64,000 nt of DNA from Rosa chinensis. Taxonomy: Eukaryota; Streptophyta; Magnoliopsida; Rosales; Rosaceae. A program made the position numbers and the translations under genes. The notes under the pieces were generated by a model that ran no database searches, was not told where the DNA came from, and worked only from the letters and a program-made list of their open reading frames with translations. Location: positions 81,512,824-81,576,823 of the forward strand of contig NC_037092.1 of NCBI RefSeq assembly GCF_002994745.2, in the 5' to 3' direction. Positions 23,685-33,659 of this stretch are shown here, piece after piece. How positions within the stretch are numbered: the stretch's first letter is position 1; each line of letters opens with the position of its first letter.

Positions 23685-24794
23685 CTAATCAAAGTTTGCT
23701 GCATCCTTGTGCAATTCATTTTCAGCTTTGAAGTCCTCTATGGTGAGATTGACATCTCCACCATCTTCTTCTTCTTCTGCAAGGTACACTTCTTGCTCTC
23801 TCAGTTCCCTATATGCCCTGTATCTTTCAGCTAGTTCCTCACTTGCCTTGCATTGCTTGAACCAATGCTCAATTGATCCACATCGATGACACTCATCATT
23901 GTGGTTGCCTCCCTTTAATTGAGGTGCACATTGTGCACGTTGCGGGCGTTCCCTAGGAGGGTTGGTGCCACCACCACGACCCATGGCGCCACCATTACGG
24001 CTAGGGATACCACTACCTCCTCTCCCACGTGTGGCATTACCACCACGTGTATCCACACCAAACTTGCGGTTTCCTTCCTAGTTAGGGCGGTTATATGGTC
24101 CCATACGTCCCTCATATCCCCCATTCTTAGGGTACCGCTCCTTGTGCCCTCCTTTGGGTGCATTATAATTCGCCTCATGAACGCTCTTAGTTCTAATGGG
24201 CCTTGAATTATAATTCCTCACGAGTATGTTATCATGTTTGTCAGCTACAGATATGACATTGATAAGCTGATGAAACCTCGTGATCCGTCCAGCATTGACT
24301 TCAGTACGGTATTGCTTTGATACCACAATGGCTGAAACGGGGAAGGTGGAGAGAGTCTTCTCAATTAACTCTTGCTCTGTGACAAGTTGTCCACAGAATC
24401 TCAACATGGATTGTAGGCGAAGAGCCTCTGAATTATATTCAGCAACAGACTTGAAGTCAGCAAAGCGCAAATTGTTCCATTGAACCTTCAAGTCAGGGAG
24501 GAGGGAATCTTGGACATTGCCAAAGCGCTCTTCTAGCGCTACCCATAGCTCTCTTGCATCCTTGATCGACATATACTCCAATCTGAGTGCCTTGTCCATA
24601 TGGCGTCGCATCAAGATAACTGCTTGAGCATGCTTTGTAGATGTCCGGTTGAACACAAGATCCGGGTTAGGTGCCTGGATTATGGGTAATATTCCCTTTG
24701 AAGTGAGATGGTTCTCAACATCGGTTACCCAACTGTGGTAATCCGAGCCTGTTGAGTCAAGCATAGGAAAGTCGAGTCTAGGTTCATTCGACAT
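23685..24794 (-). pseudogene. Copia B gag with one in-frame TAG and an intact CCHC knuckle
   Basis: This UBN2-type copia Gag builds the virus-like particle. It starts MSNEPRLDFPMLDSTGSDYH and has the typical WVTDVENHL, RRHMDKALRLEY, LWVALEERFGN and ELIEKTLSTFP segments. After GPYNRPN an in-frame TAG (about 24077-24075) interrupts it. The same frame then continues to the zinc knuckle CHRCGSIEHWFKQC and an acidic tail ending at 23685. Apart from the one stop the frame is open for about 370 codons, in sharp contrast to pol. The fixed TAG could be a simple mutation. Confidence 0.85.
24179..24193 (-). ncRNA. Hairpin motif embedded in copia B gag
   Basis: In sense it reads GAACTAAGAGCGTTC, identical to the leader hairpins, but it lies within gag codons encoding RTKSV. 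The same 15-mer is at 9526-9540 in copia A. This suggests a shared RNA element in the coding region. Confidence 0.5.
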
Positions 24795-24959
24795 CCTGAA
24801 AATAAGAAGAGAAAATATATTAGTTTCGGAGTTAAACTTCCACGAAAACTAAAATAATGAGATTTCCGAGCTATGCTACCAAGAAATCAATTTCCAAGAA
24901 TCTCTTTTGGATTAGACCAAACAATGATATTTTTAATATGGTCACAATTTGATGCTTAC

Positions 24960-25062
24960 GGACGCTCTTAGTCCAAGCATTGTGAACGCTCTTAGTTCAC
25001 ACGAACACTCTTAGTTCATTTAATTATGAACACTCTTAGTTCATACGAACACTCTTAGTTCG
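24960..25062 (-). ncRNA. Leader hairpin array, copia B (five units)
   Basis: Five hairpins lie at 24960-24974, 24984-24998, 25003-25017, 25028-25042 and 25047-25061. In sense, the loops are TAAGAGC or TAAGAGT and the stems are GGAC/GTCC or GAAC/GTTC. Several stems are lengthened by different matching flanks (GTGAAC/GTTCAC, ATGAAC/GTTCAT, CGAAC/GTTCG). Changed but still paired stems are what selection on RNA structure would leave. Confidence 0.6.
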
Positions 25063-25237
25063 TTAAGCATGAATCCCCACAATTCCGCTTTGTTAAATAA
25101 AATAAAAAAAACATTTGGCAACATATATTCCAATATTTGCAGGAAATAAAAGAAATTTAAATATAAGAAAGCAGCAACCTTAATTATAAAAATTTACGTG
25201 ATTTGGCTTGAGGACACGCGCGTGTTGGAGCAGGCGT

Positions 25238-25279
<42 letters not shown>

Positions 25280-25900
25280 CTCTCTGGGCTTTCCTCCTTT
25301 TTTTTTTCTGGCCGGCCGGGTCCCCTCTCTTTTTCTTCTTTTTTTTCTTTCTTTTTTTTTTCTTTGGCCGGGTCCCTTCTCTTTTTCTTTCGGTCTTCCT
25401 CTTTTTTTTTTCACGACTTCTTTCTTCCTCTGGTTCTTCTCCCTGCAGTTCACCGGTGTGCAGAGGGGGCTGGTGCGCGGGCTATGCGGAGGGAGGCTGA
25501 TCGGAGGCCTGGGCTGCTGCTGCAGTTCGACGTGCTAGTGCTGCTGCAGATCGCGGCCTGGGCTGCTGGAAACTGTTGGTGCTGCTGCAGATCGCGGCCT
25601 AGTGAGGGCAGGGGGGCTGCAAGCTTGCGGGTAAGTGTGAGGGTTGCAGGCGGGTGCGCAAAGGCAGCAGTGGGTGGCGGTGTCTGGGCACGGGGGCGCT
25701 GGGGAGGAGGCCGCCCGGGCTGGGCTGCTGGGTTTGTAGGTACTGCTGGAGAGGTTCGGCCGGTGAGGTTTGGTCGGCCGATGAGGTGAGTCTGAGACCG
25801 GAGAGATTTTTTTTTTGTTTTGTTTTGGGTTAGTGGCAGAGAAGAAAAAGGTTTTTTTTTTCTTCTAGGGTTTTTTTTTTTTTTTTTTTTTTTTTTCTGA
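25238..25900. repeat. Low-complexity 5' leader of copia B
   Basis: It has a T run of about 40 at about 25239-25279, pyrimidine-rich sequence to about 25440, a GC-rich GCTGCTGCAG-type stretch to about 25790, and a second T run near 25870-25896. It is the positional counterpart of 10292-11160 in copia A. Apparent long frames are compositional artefacts. Confidence 0.75.
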
Positions 25901-25929
25901 AGCTAGGGTTAGAACTCGTGCTGATAACG

Positions 25930-26105
25930 TGTTGTAGGAGAATAGAATTGTGTGTTTATTATTGATAATAGGAGCCCTTATATAGGGAGTTACAAGGTAT
26001 ACAAAAGGTAAGAGAATCCGAATACAATTGAATACCTATAACACTTTCCTATTACAATTCTAAACCCTAGGTTGTAGAGGCACACTATGTCGACATCCTT
26101 CAACA
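25930..26105 (-). repeat. 5' LTR of copia B
   Basis: This 176-bp partner of 20001-20176 differs at about two sites. The adjacent primer-binding region reads CGTTATCAGCACGAG in sense at 25929-25915. Confidence 0.9.
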
Positions 26106-26110
26106 AGATC

Positions 26111-27805
26111 AATATTATTTTTGACCGAGGTATTCTGATCCCAAAGGACATGCATATTACTCCATGATTCAACCACTTTCTGAATTCAATAGATGACATA
26201 GATTGAGATTTATGAATAGTTCACCAAAACAAAGCAAAACCTTGCCACTAAAAACAAAGACAATAAAGGATACTGGATGCCAGAATGAAAATGAACAGCC
26301 AGTTCCTGTATAAATTTTGGATTAAGAGAAAATTGATTAAAAGCACAATGTATACTAAAACATATACTGCCAACTAGTAGCCATGATTGTTCAAATCACT
26401 TGAAAACATCAGCAACATTTCTGTATTGAATCACTGTTCAAAGCCTGTCTTTGAAAAAAGGAAAAAAAAAAAAAAACAAAAGGAAAACAAATTGTGACCT
26501 TGCAACAGCTGGGTATTAGGGTATAGTATACACTAGTCATGAACTGCATCCCTCATCTTTTGAATTGCTTGAGTTATAAAAACTGCCATGGATTGCTCAA
26601 GAACTATTAAAAAGCGGCAAAAATAATTCTTGACATCAGAAAAGAAGCTTTAGAAACAACAGTGGGAACATGAAGGCATACATAATACAACTACCACTAA
26701 CAAAGGGAATTGTTCCAGCAAAAAACTGCACAGGGAATTATTACATTTTCCTAAAGGCATAGACAAAGGCGAACAAAAATGTTGGCTGACGTTTTCAATT
26801 CTGCAAACACGACAAATGAAGCAAAAGGTCATAAAAACATTCAACACAGCATGGAGGAACAGCGAACTGAAATTTGTTATTCTTTTATTGATTGTTGCCT
26901 TTGATGCAGGGAACAACAAGGTCTAATACCTCATTTTCCTTCGGTGGATCTTATTTCAATGGGAATTTGATGATAATAATAACATATGTAGAGTTGTAGA
27001 CTAGTAACAGGTTAAGAATTTACTGAATGCCTCGCTGTCAACTATGTAGACTAGGATTGAACCTCCTGCTGTTAGGTAAGTGGGAGTACATATATACGAT
27101 TAAAGAGGGAAGTTTTGTTACATACCCGGATTCAGACAAGACCCAAAATTGATATTTGAATATGCCTCTAAAAGGTCTCCATACAACTCCCAAAAAACCC
27201 TCCCATCCCTGTCAGGTTCAAGTTTACCAATCAAGCAAGCTTGCAGGTTGAGTTCTAAGAGTTAGCTTAAGCCAACTTGTTCAAACTTCTGAATTTACAC
27301 AAATACATACCATCAATACCCTGAAATTTGTAAGCATTTATCAACAGAAAACTGCATCATATACGGAATAGAAACTAGCACTGCAGAAAACTGAGAAGCT
27401 GCTATAAAGCCTTCTTAAAACAGTAACAAGCAAGAAAAAAAGGTGGCTAGCTACCATGGCACGCCAAAAGAATCAAATGGAAATCATGATTTAAAGCCCA
27501 AATAACTGCAAGGTATAAGCTTTCTCTTCTGAGAAGCATATACTTAACTGCACAGTGGCTGCCTAGATTTAAGACCATTCAAAGAAATCTAAGGTCATAA
27601 CTCGTAACTGTAGTTGCATATGCTAAGGCCAAGACCAATAACAAACTACGCAACTGGCAGGAGCAAATCCTAATCTGGCAGCACAGAGAGTCTAATTTCC
27701 AATCTATAATTCTAAATCTAATCAAGTGAAATAAAAACAGCAATTGAAATGGGAGCAGTGAAGAAATTGACATACCTGAGCTTAATAGAGTACAAATCAA
27801 CTATA
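26111..27805. other. Non-coding stretch downstream of the PPR pseudogene
   Basis: AT-rich, with no supported ORF or RNA gene. A minus-strand GT donor context (TCAG|gtatgtc near 27777) just past the PPR stop hints at a spliced 3' UTR of that gene. Otherwise nothing is recognisable. Confidence 0.4.
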
Positions 27806-29478
27806 TCATGAACCTTTAAACAGCGGCAGCAAAGATGGATCTACAATATCCTTAGACAATAAACCAACTATCAATTCCATAGTTGAAGCATCTGCAGAGA
27901 AACCCAACTCCACCATTTCTTGAATAAATTTCATGGCCCATGATGTTTTACTGTTATTTAACAACCCTCGAATAATGGTGTTATAGGTGCAACCATCTGG
28001 AGAACAGCCTTTCCCTCCCATTTCTCTCAGCAACTTTTCTGCTTCAATTACTAAGCCATGATGACAAAGTCCATGAATATAGTGTCTGCTCTCACATCTT
28101 GCACAAACCTTCAATAACAAGAGTGTAAACTACATTATCAAGTTCTATTTTGTTGGCTTCCATCTCTCTAAGGAATTCTACTGCTGTAGAAAGTTGCTGG
28201 TTGTTACACAGGCCATCAAGTATCACAGCATAAGTTTCAACATCTGGAAGCTGGCCACAACCTAGCATCTCAGAGAACAACTTTTCTGCTTCTTGTAGTC
28301 TCCCCGCTTTGCAAAAACCATCAATAAGAGTGCTATAAGTAATTGTATCTGGAACTAGTTCCATACGATGCATTTCCTTGAAAATCTTGTAAGCCTTATT
28401 GATATTTCTAGCCTTGCAATATCCATTTATCAATATCCTATAGCTCTGAACATCAACCATGGAGCCCTTGCTAATCATCAGATCAAAGACTTTGGCCGCC
28501 TTGTCCATTTCTCCCTCAAACAGTAACCGTCCATAAGTGAGTTGTAAGTAATGATGTCAGGCTGAATATGTCTTTGAATCATCATGTCAACCACACTTTC
28601 GGCTTCCACAACCATCCCTTCCTTACAGAATGTATCAACCAAGACATTGAAGGTGAAGACATTTGGAAAGATACCTTTACTCAACATTTCATTCAACAAC
28701 CTCGTAGCTTTTTTCCAGTGGCCTATATTGCAATCTCCTTGAATCAAAGAGGTGTAAGTAACAACATCCGGAGCAATACCTCTACTAATCATTTCTGAGA
28801 AGAGGGTCAATGCTTCATCAATTAGTGTATCCTTGCAAAGACTGTGAATAATGATGGTGCTATAGGTAAATATGTCAGGCTCGCATCCTCTTTCTTCCAT
28901 CTTCCCAATTAGTGTTGTTTCCTATCATGCAAAAGCCTTTTAGTAGTGTGGTGAAAGTAAACACATCCGGCTTACAATGACCTGCCTCCACCATTTTCCG
29001 GAACACTAGCGCAGCCTCATCCACTCTATTTTGGAGAACAAAGCCGTTGATCAGAGTGTTGAAGGTAAAGACATTTGGTTGAAGACCCCATTTGAAGAAA
29101 CTACCCAGGACAGATAAGCTAAACCCCATCTGATTCAAACGGCAGTAGCAATTGATGATAATAGACAGAGTATAGTCATTAGGAACAATTCCACAGAGAA
29201 GCATTTGTTTAAACAGAGGGATATATGGGTGCGGAATAGTGTTTCAATTTGACAAGCTGACACAATATCTGATTGAAAGGGATAGCAGAAGGCAGAGGAT
29301 GGGAGTGAAGCATTTCATGGAATTGCATGGAGGCATCCTCAACATTACTCACAATATTGGGTCGATTTCGTTGATGGGTTTGTCTCGAATGAAACAAAGC
29401 CATGAAAGTGTTGATGAGGGGAACAGCAACAAGATGAGTAGAGGGAAGACAAGAAAGTATACCTCTTTTGCGCATCAT
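27806..29478 (-). pseudogene. P-class PPR (Rf-like) pseudogene with four frame disruptions
   Basis: PPR proteins bind organellar RNA, and the Rf-like P class is mitochondrial. The first in-frame ATG is at 29478 (MMRKRGILSCLP), and the basic N-terminus suits organelle import. About 13-14 degenerate 35-residue repeats follow, for example PNVFTFNTLINGF, PDVVTYTSLIQG, PDIITYNSLMDGYC, PDTITYSTLIDGFCK and PDVETYAVILDGLC. The frame changes near 29225, 28915, 28520 (a missing G before EMDKAAKVF) and 28115, giving five pieces ending LPLFKGS, stop, at 27806. The pieces add up to near the normal Rf-like length of about 550-600 residues. Each indel is small, so decay is recent. It lies opposite to the MED15-like genes. 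Confidence 0.88.
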
Positions 29479-29689
29479 CTTCACATTCAAGAATTGAGCT
29501 TTGCTAGAGAAAGGTCGCTTTCAGCTTTGTTTTTGGTACAAAAGGCTGGCTCTGGTTTTGACTCTACTATTTCTCAGATGTTGTTGCCCTACTTCTGCTA
29601 ACTAAACAGTTGCGCTGTTAGTCTCTAGCCGACGTGGCACCTTAATCTTCAGAACGAATAGGTCGTGTTAATTCTTGGATTTCTCATAC

Positions 29690-29792
29690 TTTACACGCAA
29701 AATTTATGTGGGATTACCAGAACTCGAGAGAATCGCTGCAACGCTTGGGGAGGAGATATTGATATGCTGTTGCCTCAAGCCAAGTACATCAT
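29690..29792 (+). pseudogene. MED15-like KIX relic 5 (exon 2 fragment)
   Basis: Reads LPELERIAATLGEE and then, after an indel, YAVASSQ-like sequence. This is the second half of the 112-bp KIX exon. It starts directly after the promoter side of the PPR pseudogene, so it is a truncated array unit. Confidence 0.6.
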
Positions 29793-30645
29793 TGAGATAT
29801 ATATGTTGGGTTGTGGCTTTTAAATTATTAGGTTTTAGAAACTTTCAATCCAGTTTATCATTGTAAATCTTCTGCCTCGGATTGTAGTTGACTTTTTGAT
29901 GGGTTTTGGATTGTATGTGAATCGCAAGCTTTGTATCTTGCACATGGGAATTGAGATTAGCTAACATATGCATGCATGGCAAGCTTTTTTGCTGCTTTAA
30001 CTCTTGACTGTTCATATTGTGTCACCAAAAGCTGAGAATCATCTGAATTAACTGTAAGTAATGATGCATTGTCCTGGAATTATGTATGGATTAACAGTAC
30101 GGATTAAAGGCCGGATTAAGAAGAACTGTGCCAGCCTCATCCTCCTGGTATATATTTAATTTACGGAGTTTACAATATAAAGTGGCTATCAAGTATCAAC
30201 TATATACTAAAGACCTTGATTGCCCTGCATCGAGTGCATCCTATGCTTTTGCCTGCCAATTTCCATCTTCAAGTCCCCTCAAAGAACAGGTAATGTTTTC
30301 TTATTTATTCTACCTTGCTCATCAATTTTGATCTTTTTGATTCTGCAATTTCAGATTTAAGATTTTGGTACCTTTTGTTTTCCAAGTTTTCATCCTTTTG
30401 TTCCTCCGATGGTAGTCAATTTTTTTTTTTCAATTTTATGTGAATTGCAAGCTTTGTTTTTGCATATGGGAACTGAGGAATTGTGTACAGCATAAAGTCC
30501 TGCTTAAAATTGGCTTAATGATGATCATCATTCAAAGTTAATTAGCTGCTTGTGTACAAGATCTTTGCATTCTTTTTGCACTTTCCATTGAAACTTCTCA
30601 AACTCGTGTTGTTTTGTTACGCAGATTGTTGGGTTGGTTGATTTA

Positions 30646-31155
30646 ATGGACCCCAATAATGAGAGGCCTCCTCAAGTCGGAGAACCCTTGTTGGACGCAT
30701 TAGATTGGAGTCAATTTCCAGTAGATGCACGACCTAGAATTGTCAACAAGATGTGAGTATATATGGAGTGGAAAGATTAAACAAAAAATCTTGGACCATG
30801 TAACATGAGAGTTTACTGGTGTCTTTGCAGTAGAGAAAATTGGTTTTACCATGCATGTTTGTTACTGGAAACTTAGACACTTGGATCAAGTTTCATTTCT
30901 TTAACTTTGTGACCCAGAAGAAAGTTACTTCTTACCCTTCTAGTAGCTAGCTAGTTACTTATAGATAGTTTTGTCACAATGTTGCTTTTGGCTCTGTCAT
31001 AGTTTGTGATAACCTGAACGCCGAGATGTAGAAGGGAGTAGTTAGCAATGAGTTTGAATATGAAGGCACCAATTGGATGAAGATGCTGCTAGCCTGGAAC
31101 ACCAAGCCTCGTTCCCCCTCCAACCTGAAACGGCATCGTGTCCTTGCTTTTGGTA
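30646..31155 (+). pseudogene. MED15-like KIX relic 6 (exon 1 intact, exon 2 deleted)
   Basis: Exon 1 (30646-30752) is open: MDPNNERPPQVGEPLLD to RPRIVNK, followed by a good GTGAGT donor. Downstream intron sequence matches 18510-18790. It then jumps near 31078 straight into the late part of exon 3 (WNTKPRSPSNL), which deletes exon 2. A MITE follows. Without the KIX exons it is unlikely to be functional. Confidence 0.65.
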
Positions 31156-31163
31156 CAGATTAA

Positions 31164-31648
31164 TGCTTACTCCCTATACTTATAGGGTTTTATTGTTTTA
31201 GTCTCTGACCTTCGAATTTTACTTAAAAAGTTCTTAAACTCTCAATTTCCTCCCAATTGGTCCCTGCCGTCAAAATTTTCTGTTAAAGTTGCTGAAATGT
31301 CTATTATGCCCTCACTTTTTTTTTTCTCTCTCTCTCTCTCTCTTTTTTTTTTTTTTCATTTCACCTCTTGAAGGTCAATGGATTAGAACCATCTTGATGA
31401 GAAGATGAACAGAAGGAGGCGAGAGAGCCGGAAGAAGAAGAGGTAAAAAAAAAAAAAAGAGGAAGATATATATTTTTTAAAGTAATTGAGGGTATAATAG
31501 ACTTTTTGGGGGAAGACAAAGAAGTTTTTGACGGATACTTGACGGCAGGGACCAATTGGAAGGAAATTGAGAGTTCATAGACTTTTTAGGTGAAATTCGA
31601 AGGTCAGGGACTGAAACGATGAAACCTTATAAATATATAGAGTAAGCA
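31164..31648. mobile_element. MITE with TIRs of about 110 bp
   Basis: The left end begins TGCTTACTCCCTATA, and the right end reverse-complements to TGCTTACTCTATATA. Both then share CTGACCTTCGAATTT, CTCAATTTCCT and AATTGGTCCCTGCCGTCAA. The interior holds a CT-microsatellite and T run (about 31317-31357). I could not resolve a target duplication, so the superfamily is open. Confidence 0.75.
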
Positions 31649-31949
31649 ACATTTAACCCTTAATATAATTTCTGTAACATGTCATGTAAAATAGAAAATA
31701 TTATTGTACCTATGAAATGAGAAGAAAATTGTGAATTTCAGAAACACTGAGTGCAAGAAACAATTCCCAAGCTGTTGGAATATTTCTGAATGATTGATTC
31801 TCCATAGTTATTTATGTACACAATATTCGTATCCATGATCAGATCGATACAAACTCTGACTGCATATTACTGTAATGCACTCTATTAATTTCATGGTTCA
31901 TCAGGATCAAAATTAATTACTTGCTCGGCATCAAATTTCGATAACTAAG

Positions 31950-32095
31950 GAGTTATAAATAAACAAGCAATTAGTTGACTGCTTTATACTAGTGGTATAC
32001 CATTATTAATAAACAAGCAATTAGTGTCATACCATCATCAATAAACGAGAAATTAGTTGACTGCTTTGTTCTAATGGTATACCATTGCTCTAAAA
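31950..32095. repeat. Short imperfect tandem repeats
   Basis: Units containing AATAAACAAGCAATTAGT, GACTGCTTTRT and GGTATACCATT recur two to three times with small changes. Non-coding. Confidence 0.6.
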
Positions 32096-32864
32096 GTACC
32101 ATGACTAGGAATGACTCATATTGGAGCACCACGTACTGCTCGATCATCATCAACTCAACACAAGGAACATTTGATCTAACCACTGAGTAAATATTTTCCA
32201 AACCTACTTTTACCGCCACTGCAGACTTAGTTACTCTTGTGCAACTCTAGTTAGTCTAGGAAAAAACCAAAAAGGACAAAAATGGGGCAGAAGTGCGGCA
32301 CTGTGTCAAGTCAACTCTGACTATTTAAGTCAGCTAGGAAACCCAAATATTATCTTGTTGCTTGAGTTCACAATAAAAATTGCTGTCAAACAAGAGAAGA
32401 CTTGATTCATCTGCATCCTGTTCTTGTTTTCCATAGTTCCACTCAAAGAAAACGGTACTATTTTCTTATTTACTCAAGTCTTCTCGTCTATTTAATCATT
32501 GATATGTTGGGTTCTGCCTTTTAAATTATTAGATTTTGGAAACGTTCAATCCAGTTTATCATTGAAAATCTTGTGCCTCAGATTGTAGTAAAATTTTCTG
32601 GGTTTTGGATTGTATGTGAAGCAAGCTTTGATTTTGTATATTGGAATTGAGATTAGCTAACATATGACAATCTTTTTTGCTGCTTAAACAGTAGCTAAAT
32701 CCTTAAACACAAGCTTAAAGGATACAAAACAACCCTTTATATCATCATTCAGTGGCAATCTGTGTACAATACTTTTTGGATTTTTAGTGTAATCAGTTTA
32801 CATTTGAAATTGCTATCAATCTTGTGTTGTTTTGTTACACAGTTTGTTGAGAGTGTTAAGTTTG

Positions 32865-33511
32865 ATGGATGCCAACTATTGGAGCCCTTCTCAAGGAGGA
32901 GAACAGTTTATGTATGTAGGTGATTGGAGGAGCCAATTGCTGCCAGATTTGCGGCAAGTGTTTCTTAATAAGATGTGAGTTTGTTGGATTAGCTGATTGA
33001 TTTATTCACCCTGAATTGACTTTTGATGTTGAGAACTCTATGTCAATAAGATGTTGAATTTGAGTGGATTGATTTGTTCATCCTGAATTTCACTTTTGTT
33101 GTTGAAAAAATCCATGTCATTAACTTTTCAATGTGTTACATGTAAAGAATGGATACATTGAAGAGGCATCTGCCTTTCTCTGGTCCAGAGGGATTACTTG
33201 AACTCCAGAAAATTGCTGTAAGGTTTGAGGAAAAGGTTTATACTGCTGCCACAAGTCAGGTAATACTTGCTTGACTCTTTGGGATCCTAATTTATCATAT
33301 AATTACATTTAAACAAGCTTATACTTTTATGGATTTACATATGGCTTACTTGTTATGTGGTTTAACTTTTGTGTGAATCTCCTTGTCAAGTCGGATTATG
33401 AACGAAAAATTTCTCTGAAGATGCTCACAATGGAGACCAAGTCGCAGAACACAAGGGGCAGCTCTATACAATTCAACTCAGCCAGCAATAGCAAGAGACT
33501 CCCCGATCCTG
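32865..33511 (+). CDS. MED15-like KIX module 7 (three open exons, 3' end unclear)
   Basis: Exon 1 is 32865-32974 (MDANYWSPSQGGEQFMYVGDWR), exon 2 is 33148-33259 (MDTLKRHLPFSGPEGLLELQK to YTAATSQ) and exon 3 is 33391-33511 (SDYERKISLKMLTMETKSQN to KRLPDP). All splice sites and phases fit (2, 0, 1). The KIX core is intact and among the better kept in the array, although Leu to Glu in SDYERK is unusual. After exon 3 there is a good donor (G|gtaaaaac), but only the next module follows, so the transcript may end early or splice into a neighbour. Nuclear activator-binding is the family role. Partial gene. Confidence 0.6.
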
Positions 33512-33659
33512 GTAAAAACCCCGATGAAAACCAAACGTGCTCATATTTATGCAAATTTACAACTTTCAGTTACATTTCCAACTAGTAGCTTCTTTCAGCT
33601 TTACAAATTCGATTTTGTTGTTTTTCTCACAGTAATGTGTGTTTGGTTGGATAGTTTTA

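Larger units (their letters stand above)
20001..26105 (-). mobile_element. Ty1-copia LTR retrotransposon B, defective
   Basis: The element is 6105 bp with 176-bp LTRs and an exact AGATC target duplication (19996-20000 and 26106-26110). Coding sense is minus. The LTRs differ at about 2 sites (1.1%). It is collinear with copia A, including the same RNase H and linker deletions relative to copy C, so A and B belong to one non-autonomous subfamily. Gag is nearly intact but pol is decayed. Confidence 0.93.

Noticed and set aside
25184..25789. Frames of 89-193 codons with poly-Phe or poly-Lys
   Set aside because: They result from the T run and GC-rich leader of copia B.
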